Assembly (NCBI RefSeq): GCF_042453785.1
Contig: NC_091671.1
Coordinates: 29,231,001 to 29,295,000, forward strand
Length of the DNA stretch: 64,000 nucleotides
Direction: 5' to 3'
DNA from: Malus domestica
Lineage: Eukaryota > Streptophyta > Magnoliopsida > Rosales > Rosaceae
Below, piece after piece: positions 1 through 12,064 of this stretch. Each line of letters begins with the position of its first letter. Position 1 is the stretch's first letter. Under the pieces are notes generated by a model that was given only the letters and a program-made list of their open reading frames with translations, searched no databases and was not told the DNA's origin. The position numbers were made by a program, and so were the translations under genes.

Positions 1-52
1 GACTATGATTGTAAGCTTACGACAAAAAGAAAATTCATTTCAGCATTTTTTT

Positions 53-510
53 GAGTAAATTGTAGCAATAGTAATTTAATGTTAACTCAATTTGAGTAAT
101 GATCCTTCAATTAAAAATTCATTACTATTGGTCCAATCAACTCATCAAAACGTGCAACTATGGTTCTTCAACTAAAAATATATTACCACATGTCCCTCAA
201 CTTCAATTCAACTAGAGAAATGGTCCTTCAACTTTAACTTAATTGTAGCAATGGTCCTTCTAACATAACTCACTTTGACAAAATTCTGACGAAAATGACC
301 ATAGCTACACGTTTTAATGAGTTGATAAACCCCAATTGTAGCAATGGTCATTCCAACATAACTTATTTTGACAAAATTATAACAAAGTTGGTGAAAATGA
401 CCATGGCTACACATTTTGATGAGTTGAGGGCCCAATGGTAATGGATTTTTAGTTAAGGGACCATTGCTCCAATTTAGTTAAAGTTGCGGGACCATTGGTA
501 CAATTCACTC
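53..510. repeat. MITE-like element, copy 1
   Basis: The two ends are inverted repeats: the left end reads GAGTAAATTGTAGCAAT and the right end is its near-complement finishing in CAATTCACTC. The interior holds many short direct and inverted copies of a phrase meaning roughly 'caatggtccttcaac'. No coding capacity is visible. A second copy follows almost at once. A clear target duplication was not found, so the superfamily is not assigned. Confidence 0.55.
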
Positions 511-524
511 GCCTTTTTTCTGGA

Positions 525-923
525 GAGTAAATCGTACCAATGGTCTCTCAACTAAAAACCCAATACCATTTGTCACTCAACTCATTAAAACGTGTAGCAA
601 TGGTTCTTTTAGTCAACTCCATCAGAATTCTGTCAAAATGAGTTATGTTGGAATGATCATTGCTACAATTGGGTTAAAGTTGAGAGGTCATTGCTTCAAT
701 TGAGTTAAAGTTGTGGGACTGTTGCTCCAATTGAATTAAAGTTGAGAGACGATATAATTTTTCTTATGTAATTTTCCATATTTGTCTCTTGATTTGACAC
801 ATGACTCATTTTGACCGAAGTTCTAAAGGAGTTGACGAAAATGACCATAACTGCACGTTTGGATGAGTTAAGAGACCAATGATAATAAAGTTTTAGTTAA
901 GGGATTATTGCTACAATTTACTC
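525..923. repeat. MITE-like element, copy 2
   Basis: It has the same terminal motif as the element just upstream: the left end is GAGTAAATCGTACCAATGG and the right end is the complement of GAGTAAATTGTAGCAATAA. The two copies lie head to tail about 15 bp apart and share internal phrases. A third, more distant relative lies at 14014-14298. Confidence 0.55.
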
Positions 924-1458
924 TTTTATGATCAAAGTCAATTAGGCCATTAACGAGGAGATTATTTTCTTAAATTATATTTTGAAAACCACTCTAAAGA
1001 AGAAATTCAACTGTCAAATCATGTGGTCTACAAAAAAAGAAATTCAACTATCAAATCATGTGGTCTATAAAATATAATTTAAGTAAATAGTTTCTCTAGC
1101 ATCAACTATAACACTAGTATAAAGAGTGCATTCATATGAAACTCTTTGATGGATGAATCTTCGCTTACGCATTTGGTAGTCTTGGTAGCTAGCTCATAGC
1201 TAACTCAATCAACCCATAACCACAAACCAACAAGCTTGAATAAATTACTATTAAATGATAATAAACCTATTCATTACATGTCTTTAGGAACATAGATAAT
1301 TAGGTGAAGTTCATAATAAGAAAATTAAGCTCACAACATTCATTCATGCATTGAATCAAACACTCACACTCTAGGAAGAAAGAAAAACAAAATGAGAGAG
1401 AAAGAGAGCAATTAATCACCAAGCTAGAATAAATAGGAAAGAAAAGGGGTGGTAGTCA
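924..1458. other. Non-coding spacer with a short direct duplication
   Basis: AT-rich DNA with no recognisable gene. Around 1000-1076 a phrase of about 38 bp, containing aaattcaactgtcaaatca, is present twice in tandem with few changes. Nothing else was recognised. Confidence 0.5.
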
Positions 1459-2440
1459 TTTCTTATCATACAAGTTCTTTTTTTTTTTTAACAGAAAGTC
1501 AACTTTCATTAAAATACAAACTAGTACAAGGCCCAAAAATGATCAGGCAAACAACTATAAGGAAAGTAAAAGACCCAAGCAAAATGAGAGCAGTAATCCA
1601 AGATACAACGGGAGGCTCACATAAGTTTAGGCTCGAAGGTAGTAGAAAACAGAAAATAAAAAACCTAATCTCCAGCATAAAAGACCACATCGCCACCGCT
1701 GTGACATCCTCGGATGAAGCCAAACTCCGAACTGAGAAAATAGATGCCAGATCCAAATCCCCTTCACGAACCTCTGCAAATATATACAAACAAAGTATCA
1801 TACAGGTAGAGGGTGAGGCTAAGGGGATATGTAAAACACCCAACACTTGGCCTCGAAGGGGATCCAACATAGGTATGCCAAATGGGGGCATGGAAAGTGA
1901 ATGAGGGTAGTAGATTTGGTATCTTTCTCCCAATCGGAGCCCGCCTATCTGAGTACATGGTGGGTTAGGGATGTAGTATCACATCTAAAAAGAAGGGAGG
2001 ACAAAAAGTAGTAAAATTAGGCAAAAGATGTCGGATAAGGGGCATAAAGCCCATATCTGAGACAAGCTTAGAGGATAGTTGAGACCCAACTCAAGGAAAA
2101 CTGAGATAAACTCATAGAGAACCGGGGAAAAATGAAAGAATGAGACTGGAATAAGGAAAGGAAGAGATGGATCTAGGGAGGGGGGGATAGAGCAGAGGGA
2201 GTAAGGAAAAGTAGAAAAAAAGGCAGATGAGGTAATGAGAGAAAGAGAGAAGGATGAGGGAAGAAGGAGACTGGAAAGAGGAGGAGGTAGCGGGTTGCTG
2301 CCTACCCCGAGCAAGAGCAAGCGGCGGTGGCTGAAAGTTGCAGCTAGAGAAGAGGCTCTGAATTTGGGGTTCTAGAGAGAGAAACTAGGAGTAAGATAGA
2401 GAAAGAGAAAAAACGTGTTTGCTTTCTTTTCATACAAGTT
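1459..2440 (-). mobile_element. Non-autonomous LINE-like retroposon with target-site duplication
   Basis: The body (1477-2422, about 946 bp) is flanked by an 18-bp direct repeat with one mismatch (1459-1476 and 2423-2440, core CATACAAGTT). On the minus strand it ends in a poly-A run (seen as poly-T at about 1478-1489). Long target duplication plus poly-A tail marks target-primed reverse transcription. No reverse transcriptase or other protein domain was recognised, so it is non-autonomous or a retroposed transcript. The element at 34761-35602 has a similar 3' end and layout. Open frames inside it encode only hydrophobic, unrecognisable peptides. Confidence 0.7.
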
Positions 2441-2894
2441 AAATAGAGTGAGGACAATGTGAAAAAAGTAACTAAAAAGCGGTATAATTAAAATTCTGTT
2501 GTAAATAGTGGGTATGTATGCCCACATGCATACAGTAAAATTTTCATATGCTTAATAGTGTAATTTGTTTGTTTTCAAGGTAGTTGCTCTATAAATAGAG
2601 CATTACAAGTATTCAAAAGACACAGTAAGAAAAGAAAGAGAAAAATAACTAATAACAATAATATTCATCACTTCCTCTGCAATATTTTGTTAGTGTAATA
2701 TTTTGCAACAACCTCGTTCTTGTCCCTAGCAAAGGTTATCTCTCTAAACTTTTGCCTATTTATAACAAATTCTTGAATAAGATCTAATTCTCATTAAAAC
2801 CATATGTAAGATTGAATATTGATTTTGGTCCTTGGAATTTATATCCATCTCAGCAATTGTTACCTAATGATTTAACTAATTTCAAACGTAGTTT
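2441..2894. other. Non-coding spacer
   Basis: AT-rich sequence with a TATA-like stretch near 2590. No open frame of note, RNA gene or mobile-element termini were recognised. Confidence 0.4.
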
Positions 2895-4795
2895 CATTAG
2901 TTCCTAAATTTCCCATGTCCTCCAATCTAGCTAGTAGCTACTAGTTGGTTTTCCTAAGTTACCCACATGCGGCATCTATCGGCAAGAACAGATCAGCAAC
3001 TAATGTTGGTTGCTCAGTTGCACCTTCAACGCAGAGTATGCTAACTAGATAATCATCGAACTCAATTCAGTATAAGATCAGGCAGTAAAGTGGTAGACAA
3101 CTTGGAGGAGATCAACATAAGGGATCCTAGAGCGGCAGAGCACTGCATGGCAATTCACATAGAGTTGCTAGAATTTGTGCACTTCCCGATTTAAGGGCTT
3201 AGGCGAAGCTTGACATGATCATAGGTACATTGGGTTTAGGGAACTAAACTGTTTTTAAGGGGGAAAGATGTGAAATTCCTTCATCATATTTCACTATTCC
3301 ATTATCGTATGTCGTGTTTCTATGATTTTATTTTATTTTGTTAATTTTAGAGGTTTTGGTTTGTTATTTTAAGTTCAAATTTTTGTCACTAGCCAATAAA
3401 AATCTATAGACCTTTTAGGGTCATTATTGGACTTTTTAGACAGAGCTCAATTCCATGAGCATGTTGAAAAAAATTGTTTGCGAAACGAAGTTTTAGCAAA
3501 TAAGTTATAAGCAATCAAAGTTAGGGCATTTATGTCATTTAACACCTTCATATATAGTACGCCCCAAAAGAGCTGGAGCAGCCTTTCCTCATTTAGAACC
3601 CTAGCTCGTGGGTTGACCAATTTAGCCCTCTCGACCAACGATTTGATCTTGTTTTTAGGCAGATATTCCGACGGATTTTTGGGGCATTTCTATCTCATTA
3701 GTTCCTAAATTTCCCATTTCCTCTAATCTAACTAGCTACTAGTTTACTTTCCTAAATTACCATAGGCCTACAAGCGGATTATCAACTAGTGTTAGTGGCT
3801 CAGTTGCACCTTTAGCGCAGAGTATGCTAACTAGATAATCATCGGACTTGATTCAGTATAGGATTGGGCAATAGAGTGGTAGACAACTTGGAGTAGGTCA
3901 ACATAAAGGATCCCAGAGTAGCGAAGCACCGCAAGGCAGTTCATAGATAGTTACTAGAGTTTGTGCACTTTCCGCTTTGGGGGCCAATATAAAGCTTGAC
4001 ACGATCACAAGTACACCAAGTTTAGGGGACTAAACTGTTTTTAAGGGAGAATGATGTGAAATTCTGTCACCACACTTCATTATTCAGTTACAGATTTTGT
4101 GTTCCTACGATTTTATTTTATTTACATTAATTTTAGAGGCTTTTGTTAGTTATTTAAGTTCGACTTTTTGTCACTAGCAAATAAAAATCTATAGACCTTT
4201 TGGGGTCAGTCTTGGACTTTTTAGACAGAGCTCGATCCACAAGTGTGTAGATAAAAATCTTTCGCTGAACGGAATTTTAAAGAAAAAGTTATAAGAAATC
4301 AATGTTAAGGGCATTTATGTCATTTGACACCTTCATATATAGTAGGTCTCCATAGGGTTGAAGCAACTTTCCCCATTTAGAACCTCAGCTCGCGGGTTGA
4401 CCGTTTAGCCTTCATTCACTAGCGATCTGACCCTGTTCCTGGGCAAATTTTCCGACCATTTTCTTAGCCAAATCCGGTCATTAATTCCTAAATTTCCCAT
4501 TTCCTCCAATCTAACTTGTGAAATCCCGTTCTCGAATTTTACTATTTAATTTTACGTATTTATGCAAATTTATTTTTTTAATTTGAGAATTTTAGTTGAC
4601 TAGTTACAAAGTTTTTTTTTTCTGTAAATAATCATTAAAAATTCGTAGATCTTTCGGAGTCAATATTAATACTTTCAAGTAGAGCTCGATTCCACAAATG
4701 CGTAAGCAAAAACCTTTTGCGAATCAAAGGTATAACGAATGAGAAATAAGCAAGCAAAGATAAGGCAAAATGATCATTTGCACCTCTATTTATCG
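2895..4795. repeat. Tandem LTR-like block, about 2.4 copies
   Basis: A unit starting CATTAGTTCCTAAATTTCCC begins at 2895, again at 3696, and in shortened form at 4479, giving units of about 801 and 783 bp plus a partial third. Each unit contains a stretch starting TGTGAAAT (3269, 4049, 4505), which looks like the 5' end of a plant LTR, followed by phrases about 'cctttaggg', 'actttttagac' and 'agagctcgatcc' in the same order. The third copy lacks the middle roughly 370 bp and is more diverged. No coding sequence is seen. It is probably a decayed retrotransposon multiplied by unequal recombination between LTRs. Confidence 0.6.
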
Positions 4796-4926
4796 AAGGC
4801 CCCAGAATCTAGGAAAGAACCCCCTCCCCCTGAATTGGCAACCTGGCAACCCGGTTCTCTGCAAATGACATGGTTGCATGGGTAATTTTTCGACATCATT
4901 TAAGTTCCGGCATAGCCAGTCATCAT

Positions 4927-5235
4927 TGTAAGAGTATAAACAAACATAAAGATGAGAATCCAAGTGAAGGGAATTTAAGGGTCTAGATGATGACAAGGGT
5001 CACAAGATCCAAGGGAAGTTATAAGGCTGTTAGAATATGTTGGTTGTTAGAATATGTTGAAAGAATATTAGCTTATGCATTAAGCAATGTAATCATATAA
5101 AGAAATATAGCAAAGGTGTAGGTAATGTAACTTGACACTCAAGTAATATAAGAAAGTTTTTTTCTCTCTCTCTCTTCTTCTCTGCAAGTATGCATTTGTT
5201 AATTTTCTCCATTGAAGCTACTGCTTCAATCTTCA
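4927..5235 (+). repeat. 5' LTR of copia element 1
   Basis: A 309-bp repeat starting TGTAAGAGTATAAAC and ending CAATCTTCA, matched by 10076-10388. A CT-rich run near 5160-5185 differs in length from the other LTR. Confidence 0.9.
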
Positions 5236-5237
5236 CA

Positions 5238-5250
5238 TGGTATCAGAGCC
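5238..5250 (+). other. Primer-binding site for initiator tRNA-Met
   Basis: TGGTATCAGAGCC is the complement of the 3' end of plant initiator methionine tRNA, the usual primer of plant copia elements. It lies two bases after the LTR end. Confidence 0.9.
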
Positions 5251-5417
5251 AAGCATCAATCTAGCGCTTCCGCATCAAAGCATTTCTTTCTCTTATTTAC
5301 CCTCTAGTTTGCAATTTGTTATGTGATAAACAAAACAATTGGCTTCTTTCGATCTCCATAGAGCTTTAAGAAATTGCTCTTCTTTTTTGCATATCAACTG
5401 TTCAATAAATTGTCATA

Positions 5418-6776
5418 ATGAAAGAATTCTACACGGCATCAACAATGGTTACTGCTGATCAGCTCAAGATTATTCAGTCTCCGATCACCAGTCTTATTTC
5501 CACCATCTCTACATCTGTTACAGTCAAACTCGATGATTCTAACTACCTCACATGGAGTTTTCAGATCACACTCCTCTTCAAAAGTCATGACATTATGGGG
5601 TTTGTGGACGGATCAAGAAAATGTCCTCCATGGTTTGATGATGATTCTACAAGTGAAGGGATTAAAAAAGATGACTACCTCATTTGGAAGATGCACAATC
5701 GTGCCCTTATACAATTAATCATTGCAACATTGCCTACAACTGCAATGTCCTGCATCATTAGGAGCCGAAGTTCTCATGAAATGTGGGTTAATCTTGCTGA
5801 AAGATTTTCAACAATTATAAAAGCTACAATCTTTTAGATGAAAACTGAACTCCAAAACATCAAGAAATGGTCTGAATCTATTTCTGTATATCTACAAAAG
5901 ATCAAGGATGCAAGGGATCATATTGCAGCTGCAAGGGTTCACTTTGATGATGATGATATAATCATTCTTGCCCTGAAAGGTCTTCCTGCAGAATTCAATA
6001 CCTTTAGATGTGTCATACGAAGAAGAGAGAATAGTATTTCATTTAAGGATTTCAGGTCTCAATTGTTGGCAGAATAGACTACAATTGGTCAATACTTTGA
6101 GTCTTTAACATCTTTTGGGTCTGTAATGGTGGCTGGTACTGCAATCAACAAAGGGAAAGCTTTGGTTCTTGATCAAAATTCCTCGCATTCTGTTGAAATT
6201 GGTTCAAGCTCTGGAATCAATGATCAAGACTATAAGAGCAATGGTAATGGGTTACCTTCTGGTCAATTTCACAACAATGGTGGTCATTACAACAATAATG
6301 TTCAATTTCACAACAATGGTGGTCATTACAACAATAATGTCAGTCAATTTCACAACAATGGTGGTCATTATCAAGGTTTCTCAAGTAATGGCGGTTACAA
6401 ATGCAATAACTTCAGAGGCAAAGAAAGAAACAGATCATATTACTTTAGACCAAAGCCTTATAATCCTCCACCAAATGCAAGTCCTGGAATTCTTGGTACT
6501 CCACGACCATTTCAAGCTTATTATCAAGATCATCCTTATACAATTCCCACATGCCAAATTTGCAACAAAAAAGGGCATGTTGCAGTTGATTGCTTCCAGA
6601 GACATAATACACCAGTCATAGGTTCTCATCCTCCGATTCAATGCCAAATTTGCTGGAAATTTGGTCATTCAGTTATTCAGTGCTATCACAGAGGCAATTT
6701 TGCCTATCAAGGCAAGTCACCACCCTCGAATCTTTCAGCAATGCATGTCAATCATCAACCATCTGCACCTATATAA
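5418..6776 (+). pseudogene. gag of copia element 1 (broken)
   Basis: Encodes a copia-type capsid region (residues with the pattern LDDSNYLTWS near the start, a UBN2/gag-like fold) followed by a low-complexity Asn/His/Gly-rich linker made of repeated 'FHNNGGHYNNN' units and two CCHC zinc knuckles (near 6550-6690, CQICNKKGHVAVDC and CQICWKFGHSVIQC). The three open segments (5418-5837, 5838-6077, 6126-6776) are in the same frame and are separated by stop codons, so gag is broken by nonsense changes rather than shifts. Gag would form the virus-like particle. Confidence 0.85.
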
Positions 6777-8000
6777 TAGTTTTGGGTTGTAGATACTAGT
6801 GCAACCTCACACATGACTTCTGAACTAGCCAACTTGGAACTAGTGAATCCATATCAAGGAAGTGACGCAATAACCACAGCAAGTGGTGAAGGTTTGCAAA
6901 TTTCTCACAATGGAACTTCCAAATTACACATTTCTACTCAGTCTTGCATTGAAGAATGTGTTACATGTTCCAAAAATACCTCAGCATCTATTATCAGTTT
7001 ATCAGCTATGTAAGGATAGTAGATGTATGTTCATATGTGATGATGTTTCTTTTTGGGTTCAGGACAAATTCATAGGGACAATCATACTCAAGGGGCTGTG
7101 TAGGGCTGGCTATTACCTTATACATTTCCATATTAATCAGAAGCCATCATCTGCATCATCCCAATCATAAAAATGCTTCATTGCACGACATGTTAGCACA
7201 AGTTTATGGCATCAAAGGCTAGGACATCCATCTAATGCAATCACCTCTACAATGCTTCATCAAAATAAAGTCTGTGCATCTTTTGACACATGTAAATCAG
7301 TTGGTACATCATGTCTAGAAGGAAAATTCACCAAGTTACCTTTTGTTTTTCCTACAACCAAGTTTATACATCCACTAGATGTCATACATAGTGATGTATG
7401 GGGACCTGCCCTCTATTGTCATATGAAGGTTTTTGATACTATGTAACCTTCATAGATGAATGTACAAGATTTACATAGATTCTCCCATTGAATAATAAAT
7501 CAGAAGTGTTTGCTCTATTTGTCAAATTTCATGTTTTTTTGTGTACTCAGTTCTCTGCCAAAGTAAAAGTTTTACAAAGTGATGGAGGTGGAGAGTATTC
7601 CAATTCTCAATTTCAACTTTTTCTAGCTCAAAATGGTATTATTCATCAAAAATCTTGTCCATACACCTGTGAACAAAATGGTTTAGCTGAGAGAAAGCAT
7701 AGGCACATTGTAGAGACTGCAATTACCTTACTTCAAACTGCAAAATTACCTAATCTTTTTTGGTTTCATGCTTGTGCTACCGCAACATATCTAATCAATA
7801 AAATGCCATGTGAAACTTTGAAAATGCACTCTCCTTATCAACTGTTATATGGTCAAATTTCCAGTATTAATCATCTCAAAATCTTTGGTTGTGCTTGTTT
7901 TCCTCTCCTAAAACCATATAACACTAGTAAGTTACAACAAAAACAACAACATGTGTCTTTCTGGGTTATGCAAGGAATTACAAAGGCTTCATATCTTTAG
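6777..8000 (+). pseudogene. Protease and integrase region of copia element 1 (broken)
   Basis: Just after gag the frame reads VVDTSATSH, corresponding to the aspartic protease active site (D-S/T-G/S-A). A GAG-pre-integrase segment follows, then integrase with the catalytic-core landmarks SDGGGEYS and NGLAERKHRHI near 7580-7710. The frame changes several times between 6800 and 7490, showing small indels as well as stops. Integrase would join element DNA to the host chromosome. This copy cannot. Confidence 0.8.
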
Positions 8001-9325
8001 ACATTGATCAAAATAAGTTATACATATCTAGACATGTCTTATTTGATGAATCAGTTTTTCCATACAAACAGTTTTCAAGTTCTATCAAACCTTCCCAATA
8101 TACAATCACTTCTCCTTCATTGTACTCTTGTCCATCTCTGCCATGCATTACATTAACAAATCGAGTCACATCACCACTTCATTGTCATGTATCTCTATCA
8201 AATATCACATATTCCATAACTACAAATGCATCTAGTGCCTTAGATTCATTGGCTGCATCTAGTGACTCAGATTCTTTGTCTGCATCTCGAGCCTCAGATT
8301 CCTTGGAAACACATGCATCTACTAACCCACTTTTCAATCATTCATCATCAAGTCCTATTTCCAATCATTCATTTCATCCTGAGATACCAGAGAATACACC
8401 TACACAGCATCCAGTCCCTGTGGATCCTGATTTCCAACATGAACAACTTCATATGGCTTTTCCAATACCCATGAATGTGCATCCTATGGTAACAAGATCC
8501 AAGAATGGTATTATCAAAATGAGAGCTTTATCTGCCAGTGTTAGTTCTCAGTCAGTTATCTCAAAGCCTAAAACATTCAAAGTTGCTTCTAAGGCACTAA
8601 AATGGAAAAATGCAATGCAGGAAGAGATAGATGCATTGCATTCTCAAAATACATGGTCTATTGTTCCACTTCCAAGTGGTAAAAACCTGGTTGGGTGTAA
8701 ATGGGTGTATAGAATTAAAAAGAATGCATATGGTATTGTGGCAAGGTATAAGGCAAGGCTTGTAGCAAAGGGCTATAGTTAGGAGGAATGTGTATACTAT
8801 GGAGAAACATTTAGTCATGTAGTTAAGCCTACAACTATCAGACTCATTTTTGCTTTAGCAGCTCAGTTCAAATGGCAACTAAGGCAATTAGATGTAAAAA
8901 AAATGCCTTCTTACATGGATTTTTACAAGAAGAAGTGTATATGGAGCAACCTCTAGGATTTCAAAGCACACAACATCCATCCACTTATGTCTGCAAGCTT
9001 CACAAATCACTCTATCTGCTTAAACAAGCTCTAAGAGCTTGGAATGACAGATTCACCAGTTTTCTACCTGCCCTGGGATTCAAACCTTCACAGCTGATCC
9101 ATCTTTATTTGTTCAACATTCTAACCAAGGCATTGTAGTATTACTGCTCTATGTTGATGATGTTATCTTAACTGGAATCTCATCTAAGTTGATTTCTCAA
9201 GTCATCGAAGAACTTACTACAGAGTTTGAGATGAAGGATTTAGGTATCTGCATTATTTTCTGGGGCTGCAGATTAGTCACATAGATGAAGGGTTATTTGT
9301 TTCCCAGTCTAAATATATCAGTGAG
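8001..9325 (+). pseudogene. Reverse transcriptase region of copia element 1 (broken)
   Basis: After a Ser-rich linker (8120-8560) the reverse transcriptase starts with GCKWVYRIKKNAYG and YKARLVAKGYS near 8690-8780. It continues with VYMEQPLGF near 8935 and has the YVDD catalytic box near 9150-9161. A stop after KGYS and at least two frame changes disrupt it. Confidence 0.8.
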
Positions 9326-10135
9326 TTGGTTAACAAAGTAAATTTGCAGGATTGCAAACCTTGTGATACTTCATGTCTGCCATATCATAGCCTTGATCAA
9401 TACAAAAGTGTGGTTAAAGCTATTCAGTATCTCACATTTACAAGGCTGGATATAGCATTCTCTGTGAATCAAGCATGCCAATTCATGCATAATCCTATGG
9501 AGTCCTATGTCATTGCAGTCAAAAGGATTCTCAGGTATCTTAAGGGTACATCAAATTATGGAATTCGCTTTACACCAGGGCTCATACATCTTCAATCTTA
9601 TAGTGATGCAGACTTGGCTGGGGATCCAAATGATAGAAGATCTACCTCAGGGTTTGTGATCTTTCTAGGGTCCAATCCTATATCTTGGGCATCGAAGAAA
9701 CGGCACACTGTGCTGAGGTCATCCACAGAAGCTGAGTATCAGGCTCTAGCAATCATAGCAGCTGGAATAGCTTGGATAAGACAATTATTTTATGACTTAC
9801 ACATTCCTTTTTATCAAGCACCAATGATTTACTGTGACAACATCTCAGCTATATCTCTATCAGCCAATCATGTGTTTCATGCAAAGTCTAAACATATCGA
9901 GATTGACTATCACTTTGTTTGTGAGAGAGTTACAAGAGAAGATCTTCAAGTGCAACATATTTCATCTGGAGAACAATTTGCTGATATACTCACAAAGGGT
10001 TTATCTGTAGCCTTATTCCAGCAGCATTATAGCAATCTCATGCTTAGTTCACTCATGCATGCGATTGAGAGGGGATGTAAGAGTGTAAACAAACACAAAG
10101 ATAAGAATCCAAGTGAAGGGAATTTAAGGGTCTAG
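9326..10135 (+). pseudogene. RNase H region of copia element 1
   Basis: An open stretch of 269 codons covers the end of reverse transcriptase and the copia RNase H domain, with YSDADLAGDPNDRRSTSGF, ISWASKKRHTVLRSSTEAEY and YCDNISAISLSANHVFH. It reads into the 3' LTR, which begins at 10076. It is the best-preserved part of the element. Confidence 0.85.
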
Positions 10136-10388
10136 ATGATGACAAGGGTCACAAGATCCAAGGGAAGTTATAAGGTTGTTAGAATATGTTGGTTGTTAGA
10201 ATATGTTGTTAGAATACTAGCTTATGCATTAAGCAATGTAATCATATAAAGAACTATAGCAAAGGTGTGAGTAATGTAACTTGACACTCAAGTAATACAA
10301 GAAAGCTTTTCTCTCTCTCTCTCTCTCTTCTTCTTTGCAAGTCTGCGTTTGTTAATTTTCTCCATTAAAGCTACTGCTTCAATCTTCA
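10076..10388 (+). repeat. 3' LTR of copia element 1
   Basis: Direct copy of 4927-5235 ending CTTCA at 10388. It is preceded by the purine tract that would prime plus-strand synthesis. Confidence 0.9.
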
Positions 10389-11046
10389 TAATCATGACCG
10401 CCACCAACGTCTCGACCCCACCCTAGCTTCCTTTTCCACCCTAGCATCATTTCGTTTGGCCACCTGTCGTGGCAGAGCAAAGTTCCAATTTTCCCGAGCT
10501 TCTTTGACGGCGATTTCGTCGTTCCTATTCAATCGACGTCATCCACCACCACCAATCAACTCACTTCGGCCCCAACTACAAAACCCATAACTCAAATCAA
10601 GTGACAAAGCTACAGCGAGGCAAAGATGGGGGAGTGCGCCGTTTATGAAATCTGATTGTTTCTGACAAAATTCGAGGTCCTCCAGCCATTTCCAGTCCTT
10701 AACATAGGTTTAAAAACTTTTCGTCTTGTTGTGATTTGAATTGCGTTGATTTGCAAATCCAAACCCTTTCTACTTCCTTTTTTTAGGGTTAATGAATCGT
10801 TTTAACCTACAACCCGATTATCAAAAGAAAAAACATATTAAGCTAAATCAACAAATAAAAGCAATAAATTTACAGTTCAATTCGTTAAAAACATTTAAGT
10901 CATGCACTCGAAATTCCAAGCTCAATTCTTCTTTTCTTGACCTCGCTAGAATAAAAAAACAATAAAAAAATAAAAGAAAAATGCACAAGAAACGCTAGAC
11001 CGAGAGCGGCGAGAGGCCCAAAGTTTATGCACAGCCCGCAATAAAC
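10389..11046. other. Non-coding spacer
   Basis: The first 250 bp are C-rich and may be an old gene-derived flank of the copia insertion, but no protein family could be recognised. The remainder is AT-rich. Confidence 0.4.
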
Positions 11047-11284
11047 ATTGGGCTCGTTTGGATGTGCTTTTAAAATGGCTAAAAGAGCTTTTAGAGAAAA
11101 TATTTTTGGGTTCCAAAAGCACTTTAAGTGCTTTATGCAAAAAGCACCAGTTATGTGCTTCTTCTAAGAAGCACTTTAAGTATTTTTCCTGGATTTATTT
11201 GCATTTTTATTAAAGATTGGTTTAAAAAACATTTTCACCAAAACGCTTTCAATTATTTTAAAAGTACGTCCAAACGAACCCATT
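11047..11284. mobile_element. MITE with 27-bp TIRs and 3-bp target duplication
   Basis: The element 11050-11281 (232 bp) begins GGGCTCGTTTGGATG and its right end is the near-perfect complement, giving inverted repeats of about 27 bp with three mismatches. ATT flanks both sides. The GGG/CCC termini and 3-bp duplication are like PIF/Harbinger MITEs. The interior repeats AAGCACTTTAAGTGCTT-like palindromes and has no coding content. Confidence 0.75.
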
Positions 11285-12064
11285 GTTTGCTACTGCTTGT
11301 ATTCTATTGCTAATTTGCATATCTATTCCCCAATCGCTGACTGCACTACCCACGAAATCTACATTACCCAGACTGAGATGGATGGCCTTGTGCCTGCATC
11401 CAAAGCAAAATTAAGTTGACGTTCAACATATCACACCAGTCATGTAATAATACAACTTGAAGTGAAGAACATATTTTTTGAGAAAATGATAAGTACAACC
11501 ATTTTGTAGTTTCTTAAACATGCACTCCTGTTTAATTTTGACCGTCTTTTATTTGATTTAGTCAATTTGATGTCAAAAAAGTAAAAAAGTAAGTGAAAAT
11601 AACTTCTTTATCTTTTAATGTCCTTTCACGTATATTATAGCACTTGGTATATCGTTTTTGTGTTCCAATTACATTAAAAAATCTCTAACCTAAGTCCAAT
11701 TTGAAAGTGCAGGGAAGGGCGGTGCCATCTCTCTATGCAAAAACAAGCCTATATTCATGGAACTCTCTCTTTGAAGCTAAAGCAAGCTGAAACATCACAA
11801 TCCCCTCTCTTCAGCTACATGCCTACAACCTCCAAATATGGCTTATTTAAGCTTACGGAACTCAATCTTCCTCTCACGTTGCCCTATAAATTTCAAAATG
11901 TGTCACTTATGTGAAAGTTAACCTTGCCTCACTTTGTCTTATTCCATCACTTCCGTTAAACGTTCTGTGACAAATATAAGGCCCATTGTTTGGCTGACAT
12001 GTTAACCATGTCATCGCCACATTTAATAAAAAAAACGTGTAACACTTTGAAAACGTTAAAAGAG
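11285..12064. other. Non-coding spacer
   Basis: No gene, RNA or mobile-element ends recognised in this stretch. Confidence 0.4.

Larger units (their letters stand above)
4927..10388 (+). mobile_element. Ty1/copia LTR retrotransposon, decayed
   Basis: Two direct LTRs (4927-5235 and 10076-10388), both TG...CA, flank an internal region with the copia order gag, protease, integrase, reverse transcriptase, RNase H on the plus strand. The primer-binding site lies two bases after the left LTR and a purine tract (ttgagagggga) precedes the right one. The LTRs differ at roughly 15-20 positions, so the insertion is not recent. The coding region has both in-frame stops and frame changes, so it cannot make its proteins. 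The expected 5-bp target duplication is not clean: ATCAT lies directly before the left LTR and again two bases beyond the right LTR. Confidence 0.93.

Noticed and set aside
4922..4926. ATCAT as target duplication of copia element 1
   Set aside because: The right-hand ATCAT is offset by two bases from the LTR end, so it is only suggestive.
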